A stretch of DNA of 64,000 nucleotides. Source: Pilatotrama ljubarskyi (Eukaryota > Basidiomycota > Agaricomycetes > Polyporales > Polyporaceae). Both the position numbers and the translations under genes were made by a program. Location: positions 62,001 to 126,000 of the forward strand of contig MU277679.1 in assembly GCA_022385805.1 (NCBI GenBank), given 5' to 3'. Below, one piece after another: positions 23,957-35,016 of the stretch. The notes below the pieces were generated by a model, which did not search any database, was not told the DNA's origin, and saw only the letters and a list, made by a program, of their open reading frames with translations. How positions within the stretch are numbered: the stretch's first letter is position 1; every line of letters starts with the position of its first letter.

Positions 23957-25111
23957 TTAGTCGTCCCAACGCTTCTCGTCCACATAACGGTCAGCCGCGG
24001 CAGCATGCAAGGCCGCTAGCGATCTGCGCAAGCTTGATACGGAGTTAGTGTATTACTATGGGCATCTTAGTCGCAGCGCACATACTTTATTTGTTCTTCA
24101 TAGTACTCTCGAATCTCGCGATACCGTTGAAGCCGCAATCGCTTGTGTACGAGAGTGAGCATCACTACAGTTGACACCATAGCTGTGGGGCGGAAGGCGG
24201 TGAGGAAGACATCAACAGGTTTCGGGCGTAGAATTACCGGCGACGACGCTTAGACCGGTCAAGATGATCTGCCACGCTTGCACCCGGGCAGGAGTTTCTG
24301 GAGGGTCGGTACACAATCCGTTTGAACCGCAATTGAACTGCAGAATGAAGCCTCCTGTCAGACGGCATTGACTACGAGGAGGGCAGGATAACCGAGTGAC
24401 GGACCGAGTCGCACTCTTGGTCGGAGTTGCATGGATTTCCTGAAGCTTTAGTGGGAACGCAAGCGATCACAGCAGTATCGCAGTAGAACCCAGGGGTTTT
24501 GCAGTTATGCCGGGTAACGGTATTGCTTAACTTCTCGCCATTGGGACCTATGTCGATGTATGTGACGCCGTCCAGAATACATGGTTGTCCTAGCGTCATG
24601 TTCGCATACCTGACGAAATTTCAGCATCTGACAACGGTGGGAAGATATACTGTGGCAGCGAGCTATTTACGACTCACATGCAGGTAGATCTGAGGCAAAG
24701 GGAACCGTTGAAGTTCTGGTTGCTCGCCAAGTCCGGCCAATTTGGCGGTGGTCCGCACTGATCATCGCGGTCCATCTGGCAGGGATCACCCATAGCAAGC
24801 AAGGGCTTACAGCCACTCCCCTCATCAGGGCAATAGGTCCCGTTCTGACATAGCGGTGGCAGCGCACTGTAATTAGTGTAGCCAAAGGGGAACTCGTCGC
24901 GACGGCACTGACGCGGCTGGCAAGTACCATTGCCAGCGCCGGAACAGAAAGTTGTCTCGCCGCAGTCGCTAATGAACTTGTGGCTGGCCGGGTCCAGACG
25001 ATTATTGATAGCCGAGCATGAGAGTCCCTCCGAGGCGTCGATAGAGGAGACCGGTGAAGAAACCAGAAGGGACGATAAGGAAAGCATGAAGATTGTTCGT
25101 ATATCGAGCAT
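23957..25111 (-). CDS. Cysteine-rich type I membrane protein, unknown function
   Basis: Exons 25111-24678, 24609-24405, 24337-24238, 24182-24086 and 24023-23957 join in frame to 300 residues. The N-terminus MLDIRTIFMLSLSSLLVSS is a signal peptide. The ectodomain of about 200 residues carries many cysteines in small CxnC loops, for example CQPRQC, CQNGTYC, CDTAVIAC and CNSDQECDSFNC, plus several N-glycosylation sequons. One transmembrane helix follows (IILTGLSVVAAMVSTVVM), split by an intron, then a basic cytoplasmic tail of about 50 residues. The layout suggests a surface protein. I do not recognise the family; EGF- or Dickkopf-like spacing is superficial. Confidence 0.75.
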
Positions 25112-25516
25112 GGTCCCCAGAGTATGACCAGTGGTGAGCCCAGACGTTGAATTGAAGCACGTCAAGCAACGCGTCAGCCGCGTTGAGCTACATACTCGAG
25201 CTTGCGGCTGGCCGCAGGCTGGTGCCTACTCGGAGATGGGAGAACGGCCTGATCCAAGGCCTGTTCGCAGTACGGCAGAAGACTGGTAGATACGGAGCTT
25301 GAGGCATGCAAGATCACGGGACTGCGTACCGAGTCTGAAGGGAGTTTGTTTTCAGGGATGTCCTATACAGGACGAAGTCACTGTTAGATAAGTGAACAAA
25401 ATCATAAGGGGTGAAGCACAGACAGGTGCCAGTGTGGGGGCGAGTGTAAGTAATTACAAGGTTAGACCGGACACGTTCCGGCTGTGACACAATGTGGTAA
25501 GAAACGGCGTTTGTAT
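25112..25516. other. AT-richer spacer
   Basis: Upstream of the membrane-protein gene and before the miniature element. No gene seen; base composition becomes clearly more AT-rich than the surroundings. Confidence 0.4.
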
Positions 25517-25958
25517 TTATTACTGTTTGCATAAAAGTTGTCACGTGACGCATCAGCTCTCCAGACCGCATCCCGGATGCCAAAAAATCGTTGCAGCTCA
25601 CAGAGCTCATGGAAATGGACAATTCCTCTTTTATTAAAAAAACAAAAAACAAAATTATATGCTATTCTCTGATGTATACTTTGGATGGGAAATGAGGCTC
25701 ACACGCTCCAGATTGGACATCGAGCCTGGCACATGGTAGTTGAAGCTGTTATAACCACACTGGGCCATTTGGCATGCTTTCTGGTCACCTCTGCACCCAT
25801 TTTATATAAATCTCGAAGCATAAAAATTCCAATGAACTGGCTACAAGACAGATGAAGATTTTTGAGGGACTCTATACTGAGCTACAGATTTTTCGAAGAG
25901 GGAGCCCCCAGGCGAAGCCATTCCGGTCACATGACAACTTTTATGCAAACAGTAATAA
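25517..25958. mobile_element. Miniature inverted-repeat element (442 bp)
   Basis: Terminal inverted repeats of 33 bp at 25517-25549 and 25926-25958 differ at one position. They begin TTATTACTGTTTGCATAAAA. The interior (about 376 bp) is AT-rich, non-coding and includes a poly-A/T tract near 25634. No transposase and no clear target-site duplication are visible. The right end lies one base before tRNA-Val at 25960. This suggests a MITE inserted beside the tRNA gene; superfamily not determined. Confidence 0.65.
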
Positions 25959-25959
25959 G

Positions 25960-26033
25960 GGGTCGGTGGCGTAGTTGGTTATCGCATCTGTCTAACACAC
26001 AGAAGGTCCTCAGTTCGAACCTGGGCCGACTCA
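25960..26033 (+). tRNA. tRNA-Val (AAC), cassette B
   Basis: Identical in its 74-nt body to the copies at 5321 and 59132. It is followed by ACTCATTTTACCAG, shared with the copy at 59132. Directly preceded by the right end of the miniature element. Confidence 0.95.
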
Positions 26034-26400
26034 TTTTACCAGTTGCGTCCAGATTACGGGAGGTAGGACGCAACTTGAGCGTGTTTCCTTCGTCCTGTGT
26101 GACGTGTTCAGCATTTTGCAACTCAGGCCTCAGCTTTGGAACGTAGTATTGTCGTGTCAATGGCAAAGAGCGGCCTGAATGTCGTTCAGGACGCCGCGAG
26201 TGCTCTGGCACAGAAGGTACGCGGGTACAGTAGGTATACAGTACTGACTTCACTGGCTGGAGGTGCCTCGGCTGCGATTGCCGGTCCGTGTTCGAGCTCA
26301 TGTTTCGAGAATGAGACGATCGGCACTCATTTGTATGCCTCGTATGAGGGCTCCGGATCCAACACATAGCCCATGAAGAACGGAAACCGGGGAGAAGCTG
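26034..26400. repeat. Conserved spacer of tRNA cassette B
   Basis: This spacer is clearly homologous to 59206-59569 in the same orientation and, more diverged, to the reverse complement of 4980-5320. It carries no gene; open frames are shared between copies only because the DNA is repeated. Confidence 0.8.
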
Positions 26401-26450
26401 CAATCTCCTGATTCGTAGTCAGACGCGATGCCATTTCCGCCAGGTGGCCA
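26401..26450 (-). pseudogene. Truncated tRNA-Arg pseudogene
   Basis: It matches the 5' half (acceptor, D arm, anticodon arm) of tRNA-Arg(ACG) but lacks the T arm and 3' acceptor. One base is inserted in the D-arm region and the acceptor has a C-to-T type change. At the equivalent place, the copy at 59570 retains the missing 3' part, so this copy has lost about 31 bp. Confidence 0.85.
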
Positions 26451-26610
26451 TTGCAACAAGTAATTCCTAGCCTGCTTGGTTCCGTTTCTATGTCGGATGT
26501 TAGAGAGAAAGGTCCGGACTGCGAGGGACGGGGCCGTGATGGTCGGGCGAGAGACGGAACCAATATGCATCCTAAACGTATGACCTAGACTACAAGTTCC
26601 TACCTCACAT

Positions 26611-26682
26611 GGCCGCCTGGCGAAATGGCATCGCGTCTGACTACGAATCAGGAGATTGCAGGTTCGACCCCTGCGGTGGTCA
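26611..26682 (+). tRNA. tRNA-Arg (ACG), cassette B
   Basis: Intact 72-nt tRNA identical to the other Arg copies, followed by six T. It is divergent from the pseudogene at 26401-26450, mirroring the divergent pair at 4708/4908. Confidence 0.95.
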
Positions 26683-27356
26683 TTTTTTCCAGCTTCTGTC
26701 GATGTTTTCGCTGTATCTGCGCATGCGACCTTGTGCACAATCAGCGCGTTTTTCAATTCTCACGACCGTGCGTATAAGTGCCAGTATACGTTCGGTAGTA
26801 TACTGGGCTTTGCGATCAACCATCTGGGTCAACTCCTCTCTTTGGACGCCGTCTGCCGTTTGAACTCCTTGCTACTAAGTTGTTAGCGATATGCGTGCGG
26901 AGAGGCGAGACCACTCATAGTTTTCCCCAGGCAATGATTCATGAAATGAGGTCCGGAGCAGTCATGGTAAGTGGCGCACAAGGCCTGAGTAGCTCCTGGA
27001 CTACGTGGTCGAGCACACTCCAGTCTCAGGGCGGTCGCCCGAGGGCCTAAGCATTTCTTCTTTTCACAGCGCAGGAAGGACCATTTACATGAAGCGCAGA
27101 CGCGAGAGGGTGTTCACAAGTTACCTGGTGTCAGCGCCCTGGCAGACAGATCGACGGTTATGGCTGTGCATGAGGTCAACCCGAAGTCGACACGCTGGCA
27201 AAAGCACCGTGCGGAGACGCGGTCGCCGAGTGTTTGCAGTCTCGGTGTTGCAGACAGACAAACGTGACGGACGACATGCACGTCGACCAGACGGCATCCA
27301 GCGTGCAGAGACGGCATGGCGTCGATATGAAGTGATGTACAGTACGCTACAGCGGG
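26683..27356. other. Spacer, no gene recognised
   Basis: Between cassette B and the 3' end of the F-box gene. No supported coding sequence. Confidence 0.4.
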
Positions 27357-29206
27357 TTAGCATGAACAGTCGAGTATAAAAGGATGGCTAAGAGCTGGTA
27401 ATGAAGCATGGGATGCCGCAGGATTTGTTCTGTGGTCAGAACGAAGCTGATGGTGGCACGAACGGCGGTCAGCGAGGGATGAGACGAGCCTGAAGGACCA
27501 CGCACCGTCCCGGTTCTGAAGTCGTGTTATTCTGAGCTGCACAAGTTCTTGGATGGTCTCGTTCCATGCCTCGGACGCGATGCGCGGACATTGCCAGTCG
27601 ACCGCCGGGAAGAGCCTATCCAAGCACTTCGCGAGGCGTTCGGGGTCTGGAATGCGAGAGTTCCACCCGGCGTCGCATAGACTGAGCGTACGCAGACAAG
27701 GGAAAGCGGAGTTTTGTTGCCCCTGGGCATCGTCAGCTTGTACCGTGGAGGCGTCGATACCCGGCAATATTAGTTCTGTCAGCTCGGGGCATTGACGTCC
27801 GATGGCAAAGAGATCACGGAGGGGCGGGCTGCTGGAAGAGGAATGATAGGCCAGATGGAGCCTGGTGGTCTTCGGCCACGCCTCGCTCATCTTCTTCAAG
27901 TCATGTTGCGACGCAGCGACGACTGCGACTTCTGGCGCGATTGATACACGTACATCCGTGAGACCGTGCATATCCAATAGGGGTTCAATCGTCTTCGTCA
28001 GCGGTTGAGGGTACGCTTGCACGGGACCGACGCCTCGCATTGACAGGACGAATGTGCGAAGGCAAGGGGAGAACTTGGAGCGGACGATGTCGGTTATCTC
28101 ATACAGCTTCGCATGGACCGAGATTGTAGCGCATTCGCAGTTGAGTAGCTCAAGCGATTCGAGGTGTGGGGAGGATATCGACGACAGAAAAGCGGGAATA
28201 GCGGAGAGCGGTGCAAACATGGCGTCTAGGGTCAGCGTTCGCAATGTTGGGAAGGCGTTTCTGTCGACATGTGGCATGGTAGTCGCTGGGAGGCGCAATC
28301 TGAGGTGCCGTAGGTTTGGGAGCGTCGCGAGCGGCCGGAGGAGTGGGTAGGTTGTTGGCTGGCAGTATATGGGCTCCAGAATGTCGAAGGTTTCGAGAGC
28401 TCGAAGCTCGCCCACGGACACCAGCCATGACTCTTGCACGTCGCCAGAGGTCGTAATCCGCAAGTATTTAAGATGCGGCGCTTTGACAGTGATCTGTCCG
28501 ATGAGTTCCCGAACAAACGACTCCTGCAGGGATGGAGAGCGGTGAAAGATCGATTCGCTCCCAGCTGATGACGTTTTGCAGAATATGAGGTGGAGGTTGT
28601 CGAGACATGGAGGGATGACCTGGAGCAGATCCATGCTCTCCGAAATATGCTGCGTCCAGCGAAGACGCCTCAATTGTGGGAAGAGCGCTTGCTCCTTGAC
28701 CCATGAGGGGAGCAAACAGTCGTCTGCTTTCGATCTGATGGTCGGCTTCCTGGGTCCATGGATGGCGCGCACTCTCCATGCGTACTGCAGTGCACGGGTA
28801 GTCCGCTCTGGGAGCCATGCGGCCTGCATAAACTGCGGCGGTGCGGCATGTGAGCGGGCTTCGCATAGTTGAGAAACGACAGGTCTACCTGGCTCGGGAG
28901 GGTCTCCATATCCCCTGCTTGAGAATCCTTCAACAAGATTGGGGCAGCCCGGAGGAGTGCGAACACTTGAGACGGATCGTCCAGGTTTATCCAGAGCAAC
29001 GCGACGGCAGGGTGGAAGAATGCTCGACAGACTCGAGCACAACGCGCAAGGATGCACCTATTGGCGGCGGCAGCTTGTCGAGCAAACCACGCTCGCGAAT
29101 GGCCAGTCGAGGCGTCATAGTCATACCAGGAGTCTTCAGAATCTGCGAAGTGCTCGAAGACGGTGTAGAGAACGTCATAACACGATAATGCACGGTGAGG
29201 AGGCAT
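27357..29206 (-). CDS. F-box protein with leucine-rich C-terminal region
   Basis: Probable SCF ubiquitin-ligase adaptor of the large agaricomycete F-box family. Two exons, 29206-28889 and 28832-27357, give 597 residues; a start at 29263 is also possible. The N-terminus has the F-box core (DVLYTVFEHF, then CARVCRAFFHPAVALLWINL), lengthened by an inserted YDASTGHSR loop. The remaining 450 residues contain irregular leucine-rich repeats (LRRLRW, LKYLRI, LPNLRHLRLRL, LESLELLNCE, LRTLSL). Reading frames change near 28860, which at first looks like a frameshift, but a 56-nt GTAGAC...GCAG intron explains it exactly. Target unknown. Confidence 0.8.
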
Positions 29207-30370
29207 TGCGGGTGGGTATGGATGGTGGGAGCGCGTGTGCAGCGACGATGGGATCTGGAGCATCTTGAGTATATAGAGGGATAGCGTGATGCGCGGGACC
29301 GTGGCTCACCCAGTGCCTGAATAGGAGGGAGTGATCGAGGTGCGGGGGACGGGAAGCCACGCCAAATGCTGGGTGACATTATTATCTCATTTCCCATACC
29401 ATGCCCGCCTTGGGGTAGGGTCTTCCGAGGCGGCCTGCGCGAACATGTCCCATGCCCGAAGAGTCTTGTTCGGGGACGATAATCACGCTCCCAACAAGGT
29501 CCGAGCCGCGCGAAAGTGTGACATGGCGTCCGTCCGTAGGTGGCAATAGCAGGTTTGATGCGCTGCGGCGACGTAAACGAGCGCGTACGCCAGCCAATCC
29601 CGGCAGCAGGCCGAACTATATCCACCCGTCATAGCGCAGAAGGCCGTGTCCACGAGTGCGGGATGACAATTGAACGAGGGGCCACACTCCCTTTCACGCG
29701 CCGGCGCTGGAGGCTTGGCGAGCGAGGCGGTGGCGCAGGCCTTCAGGGCCAGTTGGCATTTTGAATGCCCAGCTGACGGGGGGCGGCGAGACTGTCGAGC
29801 TCGCGGATGGGAACAAGACCCAGAAGCCGAGGGAGTCTCCTGATCCAGATAGGCCAACTCTGAGAGCGTCCCAGGCCTTCGGTCAGGGCTCTCCTCAGAA
29901 TCCAGATATCGGGCGACAAGACCTTCCGCCGGATGAGGCGGAGACATTGGCTGAAATATTCCAATACCTCCGATGACGGCGGTGGGGGGAGTCGGGTAGA
30001 ACCTGAAGCAGAGTCGTGTTCAATACCCTCGACTGCGAATGTGATAAGCGCCGTCAGTGCTGCAGCCGCCACTTGAGGCCTGAGGATGGGCACGGCGCGC
30101 AACATCGCTTGCCGCGTATGAGGCGAGCTGGAGCCCCCTTCACATTCCATTGACCGAGCCGGCACAGACAATTGTCAGAAACGAATCAGAGGGCACTGGC
30201 AAGCGACTGCGGGACAAGGGCAAGCTCGAAACATACGGACATCCGACTCAGTGCGATCTCAGGCTCAAGGGCGGGCGCTACAGTGTCGGCTCTACCGGTC
30301 CGCGCGCGCACTGGCACCAAAGTTCAGTCTGAGGGCGCCCTTTCAATCCCCCGACTGTACTGCTCCCGCT
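29207..30370. other. Interval with possible unrecognised minus-strand exons
   Basis: Two overlapping minus-strand frames (30171-29743 and 29947-29483) have moderately protein-like composition, for example VLEYFSQCLRLIRRKVL and DWLAYALVYVAAAHQTC. They could be spliced, but I find no domain and no decisive splice pair. The interval must also include the F-box and RPP40 promoters. Confidence 0.25.
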
Positions 30371-31847
30371 ATGGCTTCATTGGAGAGAAGAAAGACAGTT
30401 GTTAGCGCAGGTCTGCTTCCGCACAGCTCAGGCCCGGACAAGACAGAGGCGATCGCGTCCTCGCATCCCTTCACGCAGCAGGAAGGTATCCTCCGGTCCC
30501 TAGGTTGTCTGTGCCGTGCGTCCCTAACTGAGGATGCGGTGTTCTTCAGGTGGATGTCGTGTTTCCAGCATGCCCAGAACTTGAGGAAGCACTGTTGAAG
30601 CTACAATGCGTCTACCGGAGGTGTGAATGCACGTTGAGCGAGTTCCTAACTTTCGCGATGCCGTACGTAATTGAGACCGCTCCAGAGAGGTACGTCCCTT
30701 GGCCTGGCATCTGCATCACGCTCTCAATCGACTCCTCTGTAGTAAAGTAGTTGCCGTTGGGTTACCGCGAGGGACAAGCGAGGACGTATGGTGCCTCGAT
30801 TCGAGGGGCTTCCTGACGTTGATGGTAGGGAAGGAGACATACGAGTGTCTAGGGCTCGTGGGCGAAACCCTGCCCTGGAAGGAACGCTCAGATGCCCACG
30901 GTGCGTGCAGTCCATCCGTACACCAATCGTACTGGGATCCTTCGAGTCTGATCAGCAACCCTCCACCAGTTCTTCATGTCTCCTTGCGACGCTCTCGTCC
31001 TTCATCGGAGAGCATGAAGAAATGGCTAGCATATGGCTCTAAAGAGGCGGGAGCGGTACGTCGATGGGACACCAAGACGGGTCCCTGGAAGATTCTCTAT
31101 CACTGCGATAGTGCAGGTGTGCCAGTAGTTTCTGCTCCACTACCAGCATGGTCCACTCACGGTGGCTAGCAGTAGATGAGATGCCCTTTGGTAGCACGCT
31201 CCATCAGCTAAGTAGGACGGCCGCACGGAGGGAGAACGTGTATATGCCGCATCCTCAGCGCAATATCATCGTGTCTCAGTGTGGTCAGCACGGAGACGCG
31301 GCTGAGGATTGGGAAGAGAGTGTGTCCTCGCTCTTTGAGTGGATCGGCCTGGCTTGCCTGGGCTCTCCGAGGTGAGTAATTCCTCCCGTTCGCTAGGCCA
31401 CAGCAAGAGAGAGACTGAATAGCATACAGGCTCTCAGCGAACGACCGATGTGACCCGTACGTCGCAGTATACACGCCTCCTGAACTGTCCCGCGTCGGGA
31501 ATATCAGCACGATACGTTGGAGCGGTTTCATCCCCTCTGCTTTCACCCGAATGGTTCTTGATAGCATCTCGTAAGTCCTCTGGTACTCTGCTTCTATGAC
31601 ACAACTTCTTGACAGCCCTTGCAGATCGCCCAACCTTCCTTCGCCAAGCTTCGTGGCGGTGACGGGCCAGTCTGTGGGAACGTCCCCGGTGACGTACCTG
31701 CCGGGTGAACCCAGCAAGCCTCCGCCGCTACGCGCTCCTAGGGCCGATGCGGAAGATACGTGGTCTCTCGTCTATGCGAGGGACACTGGCGAGGCGTGGT
31801 GGGTCCTGGCGGAGAGCGTAGGGCAATGGGACAAGAGGTGGGGCTGA
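30371..31847 (+). CDS. RNase P/MRP p40-like subunit
   Basis: Likely protein subunit of nuclear RNase P, which removes 5' leaders from pre-tRNA. Exons 30371-30485, 30569-30662, 30743-30900, 30970-31116, 31173-31371, 31430-31570 and 31616-31847 join in frame to 361 residues. Recognisable features: LTLMVGKETYECLGLVGE followed by PWKER, a mid-region ARRENVYMPHP, and a C-terminus WWVLAESVGQWDKRWG, all as I recall them from fungal p40 homologs. Several junctions (30568, 30969, 31172) were chosen because only they keep both frame and family sequence. The family is poorly conserved, so a search should confirm it. Confidence 0.72.
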
Positions 31848-32260
31848 GCTCGACTTGTGAACAGCACTGTATAGCGCGTCATTTCGCGGAAGCACAACCT
31901 TTCAGGATGCTGCATATCTCCATATATAAGTGCTCCCGCTCAAGGAAGAGACACAGCCACTCCTTGAAGCTGGTAACTTCCGTAAGCTGACAGAGAGAAG
32001 ACGTGAAGCTTGAGCGTTACGACGCGTGCGTGAATCACGTGGGGCGCGTCTCGGGAGATCGACGCGCGGATCTGACTCGGATCTGAGGACTTTGCTCCTG
32101 CACTCCGTCTGCGCGACATGGACAGATCGCCCTTTTCCTCCTCCCGACCGTCTCGGAGGCCTTCGTCTACCTCTTGGCTCGAGCACTCATGCGCTTTCTG
32201 CTCAGTCAAGGCATATTTGGATCGTTTCGCAAGGATCCCATCCTGAGCTTCTGCAAGACC
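31848..32260. other. Promoter interval of pantothenate synthetase
   Basis: No gene. An in-frame ATG at 32174 would add 29 residues, including a hydrophobic/basic stretch that could be a mitochondrial presequence for the next gene. Confidence 0.4.
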
Positions 32261-33438
32261 ATGTCGACTTCGCTTCCACCCTCGTCGATCCCGCTATTCG
32301 ATACCGTCGCGTCGTACCGCGCATGGAGGCGCAAGGCGTATGATGAGAAGAAGTCTGTGGGATATGTTGCTACGATGGGGGCATTGCACGATGGTCATCT
32401 CTCTTTAGGTATGCCAAGTAGTCTCCTGACGCCGCTCGCCCTCCTAATCATGCTCCTGTAGTCAAGCGATCTCTCGCGGAGAACGATCTCACAGTCGTGT
32501 CGATCTTCGTCAATCCTGCACAGTTTGCGCCTCATGAGGACCTCGCGACGTACCCGCGCACCCTGCCGCGCGACCTCGACCTTCTCTGCCAGCAATCTGT
32601 TATCGTAAAAGGAGGCACTCGGACACCCTCCGCTGTCTTTGTACCAACCGTCAGCGAGATGTACCCGAGCGGCATCTCGCAGAACACGCAAGAGCAAAAG
32701 GGCACCTTCGTCGAGGTGAAGGGCTATTCGCACCAGATGGAGGGCAGGACACGCCCTACGTTCTTCCGCGGCGTCGCGACCGTCGTCACCAAGCTGTTCA
32801 ATGTGATCGAGGTGAGCAGCGCTCCTTTCATTGCATTCGCTCGTGAGCGCTTCTGACAGACCACTCTGTAGCCTACGCGCACTTACTTCGGACAGAAGGA
32901 CATTCAGCAGGCCCTCCTGCTGCGCCGCATGACGCGTGACCTGCTGCTCTCGCATCCCGAGCCCCAAAACCTATTCATCCTACCCACGACCCGGTAGGTC
33001 CATATATTGCCTGAGGTGCATCCCTGCCTAACAAAAGTCAGTGACCCCGCGACTTCCCTGGCCCTCTCCTCTCGAAATGCATACCTCACTCCTTACGAGC
33101 GCGACAACGTAGCGCCAGTACTCTACGCTGCACTTCAAGCTGCTCAGTCCGCCTGGGATACCAACGCGTCCAAAACCGAGTGTATTCAGCGCGCTGTGGC
33201 GGTCATCGAGGACAAGAGGCGCGAGGTCGGCGACTCGGTCGATCTCCAGCTCGACTACATCGAGATGAACGACCCGGAATCGTTCGAGGTGATGCCGGAT
33301 GCGGTGTCGAGGCAGGAGTGGGAAGTGGACGCTGCTGGACGGCCGGTGATCCTGAGCGGGGCTATGTGGGTGGGGAAGACGAGGCTGATTGACAACATTG
33401 TATTAGGTGCTCAGCATACTCTGGGCATTGTCGATTAG
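32261..33438 (+). CDS. PAN6: Pantoate--beta-alanine ligase (pantothenate synthetase)
   Basis: It condenses pantoate and beta-alanine with ATP to form pantothenate, the CoA precursor. Exons 32261-32408, 32462-32811, 32872-32993 and 33042-33438 give 338 residues, slightly longer than bacterial PanC. Motifs: VGYVATMGALHDGHLSLV (HIGH-type ATP site), VSIFVNPAQF, RPTFFRGVATVVTKLFN, YFGQKDIQQALLLRRM and LALSSRNAYL (KMSKS-like loop). An alternative start at 32174 would add a possible targeting peptide. The gene symbol follows the yeast ortholog. High confidence in function. Confidence 0.94.
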
Positions 33439-33646
33439 CACATCCTCACCTAGTCCGTGAGCTCCATCCTTAGGCCTGGGACAATAATGGCGCTGAAATA
33501 TGCCCTTACGCCGCGTGTTCAAAAGCAGGTGCGCTGCGCTTTGGAGTTGCAGTAGGAGTTGCAATGTTGTTACTTCGACTTGCGACTTTATAAAGGTCGT
33601 TCGCCCACCCCGTGGTCCTGGCTTGACAGGGCAAAAATAATATTAT

Positions 33647-33738
33647 CGACACCAGTAGGGTTCGAACCTACGCTCCCAGAGGGAAACAGATCATGAACAA
33701 GTTCTAATCTGTCGCCTTAACCACTTGGCTATAGTGTC
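33647..33738 (-). tRNA. tRNA-Ser (AGA) with 10-nt intron
   Basis: A class II tRNA with acceptor GACACTA/TGGTGTC, discriminator G and variable arm CCC-TCT-GGG. The loop TTAGAA+A gives anticodon AGA; a 10-nt intron (CTTGTTCATG) sits at the canonical position between bases 37 and 38. Mature length is 82 nt. AT-rich leader and trailer sequences flank it. Confidence 0.93.
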
Positions 33739-34031
33739 TTGTCATGTGACCTCGCACGGCTCATTCATATAGGGCGCTTATCATACAGTACAGTACGTCA
33801 TTAATATTCATTGCAACAGACAGCGCTGGCCCATTTCCCGACGAACACGCTTGCACCTGGACCCTATACTACACTCGGGCGCGGCCTATACTATCTTGCA
33901 TTCTAACTAGCTCTACAACCTACGGGGTACTTGGAGGCGCACATCTCCGACTTTTGACTGGTTTGGACTACCGGACGGTAATCACCGACCTGCAAGAATC
34001 TGGCCAGTGGAGACGCCTCGGTGGCCGCAAG

Positions 34032-35016
34032 ATGACTCCGGAGGAACCAGCAGCAGTCTCACGAGCTGCTCTTGACCTCACCTACGTGCTATGTTAGTTT
34101 GCAATACCTCGCTCGTGCTTGTTGCGTACCCAATGTTTGGATTGACAGTAGGGATGGCCAGACAATGACTCTTCCGTGCTCTCGCACGTGCTGGCTCTGC
34201 TCACGCTAACACCAATCCTACTCAACGTAAGTTCCACACTTTCCCTGTGCTATCAAGTCGCGATTGATGAGGCCTGCGTAGCCCGCGTACGCTGCTTTGT
34301 CAGTATGGACGCGCGAGCTGCTGTTCTTCGAGATGTGGGCTGGGCAGATGCTCTGCGAATGCTTCAACTACTTGCTAAAGCACCTCATACGAGAAGAACG
34401 CCCGAATAGTGAGTTGATTGCCCTCTCTTTCCAATAATATACATCTGAGATGCGGGTTGTCTCCAGAGGAGCTGGGGGATGGCTACGGCTTCCCGTCATC
34501 GCACAGCCAGTGGATGGGATATTTCGCTAGCTTTCTGCTATTGCACTTCACCCTCCGCCACCGATTCGTCACGACCGGATACCCGATACTCGACATCGCC
34601 CGAGACGTTGCCTTGTACACGTTCATTCTAACATGGGCAGGCGCAGTAGCATTTTCACGGTACGCTTCTGGGGTTTTCCTCCTCTTCGCTCTGTATGACG
34701 CTCATCGTCTATCCGCTGCAGCTACTACCTCCTGTACCATAGCATCCCCCAGGTCCTCTGGGGCTTCGGGATCGGCGTCGCATTCGGCACGGCGTACTAT
34801 ATGCTCGTCGAGTACATCCCAATCCGCAAACCTCAGTCGCTGATGGGGAGACTCCGCACCACGCTGCTTGCGAACCCGTTGTCGACTTGGTTCCGCCTGC
34901 GAGACGGATGGTCCGTGTGGGCAGACAGTGGAATGGAGGCGCAGTGGCTGCGGTGGAGGGAGGAGTGGGACAGGCGGCGGTTAGGTGCGAAGAAGCTGGA
35001 GGCCAAGGGGCAGTGA
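34032..35016 (+). CDS. CAX4: Dolichyldiphosphatase (PAP2 superfamily)
   Basis: ER membrane phosphatase that recycles dolichyl diphosphate released during N-glycosylation. Exons 34032-34092, 34162-34226, 34282-34408, 34467-34659 and 34722-35016 give 246 residues, close to yeast Cax4. All three PAP2 signature motifs are present: K-x6-RP as KHLIREERP, PSSHSQ in GYGFPSSHSQWMGY, and SR-x5-H as SRYYLLYH, split by the last intron. Four or more hydrophobic segments surround them (VLALLTLTPILL, YFASFLLLHF, ALYTFILTWAGAVAF, VLWGFGIGVAF). The C-terminal 50 residues are basic and cytoplasmic-looking. Confidence 0.92.

Noticed and set aside
28833..28888. Apparent frameshift in the F-box gene
   Set aside because: A 56-nt intron with GTAGAC donor and GCAG acceptor restores the frame exactly.
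30901..30969. Earlier acceptor sites in RPP40 intron 3
   Set aside because: Those at 30949 and 30958 and the one at 30910 each lead to an in-frame stop; only 30969 continues the frame.
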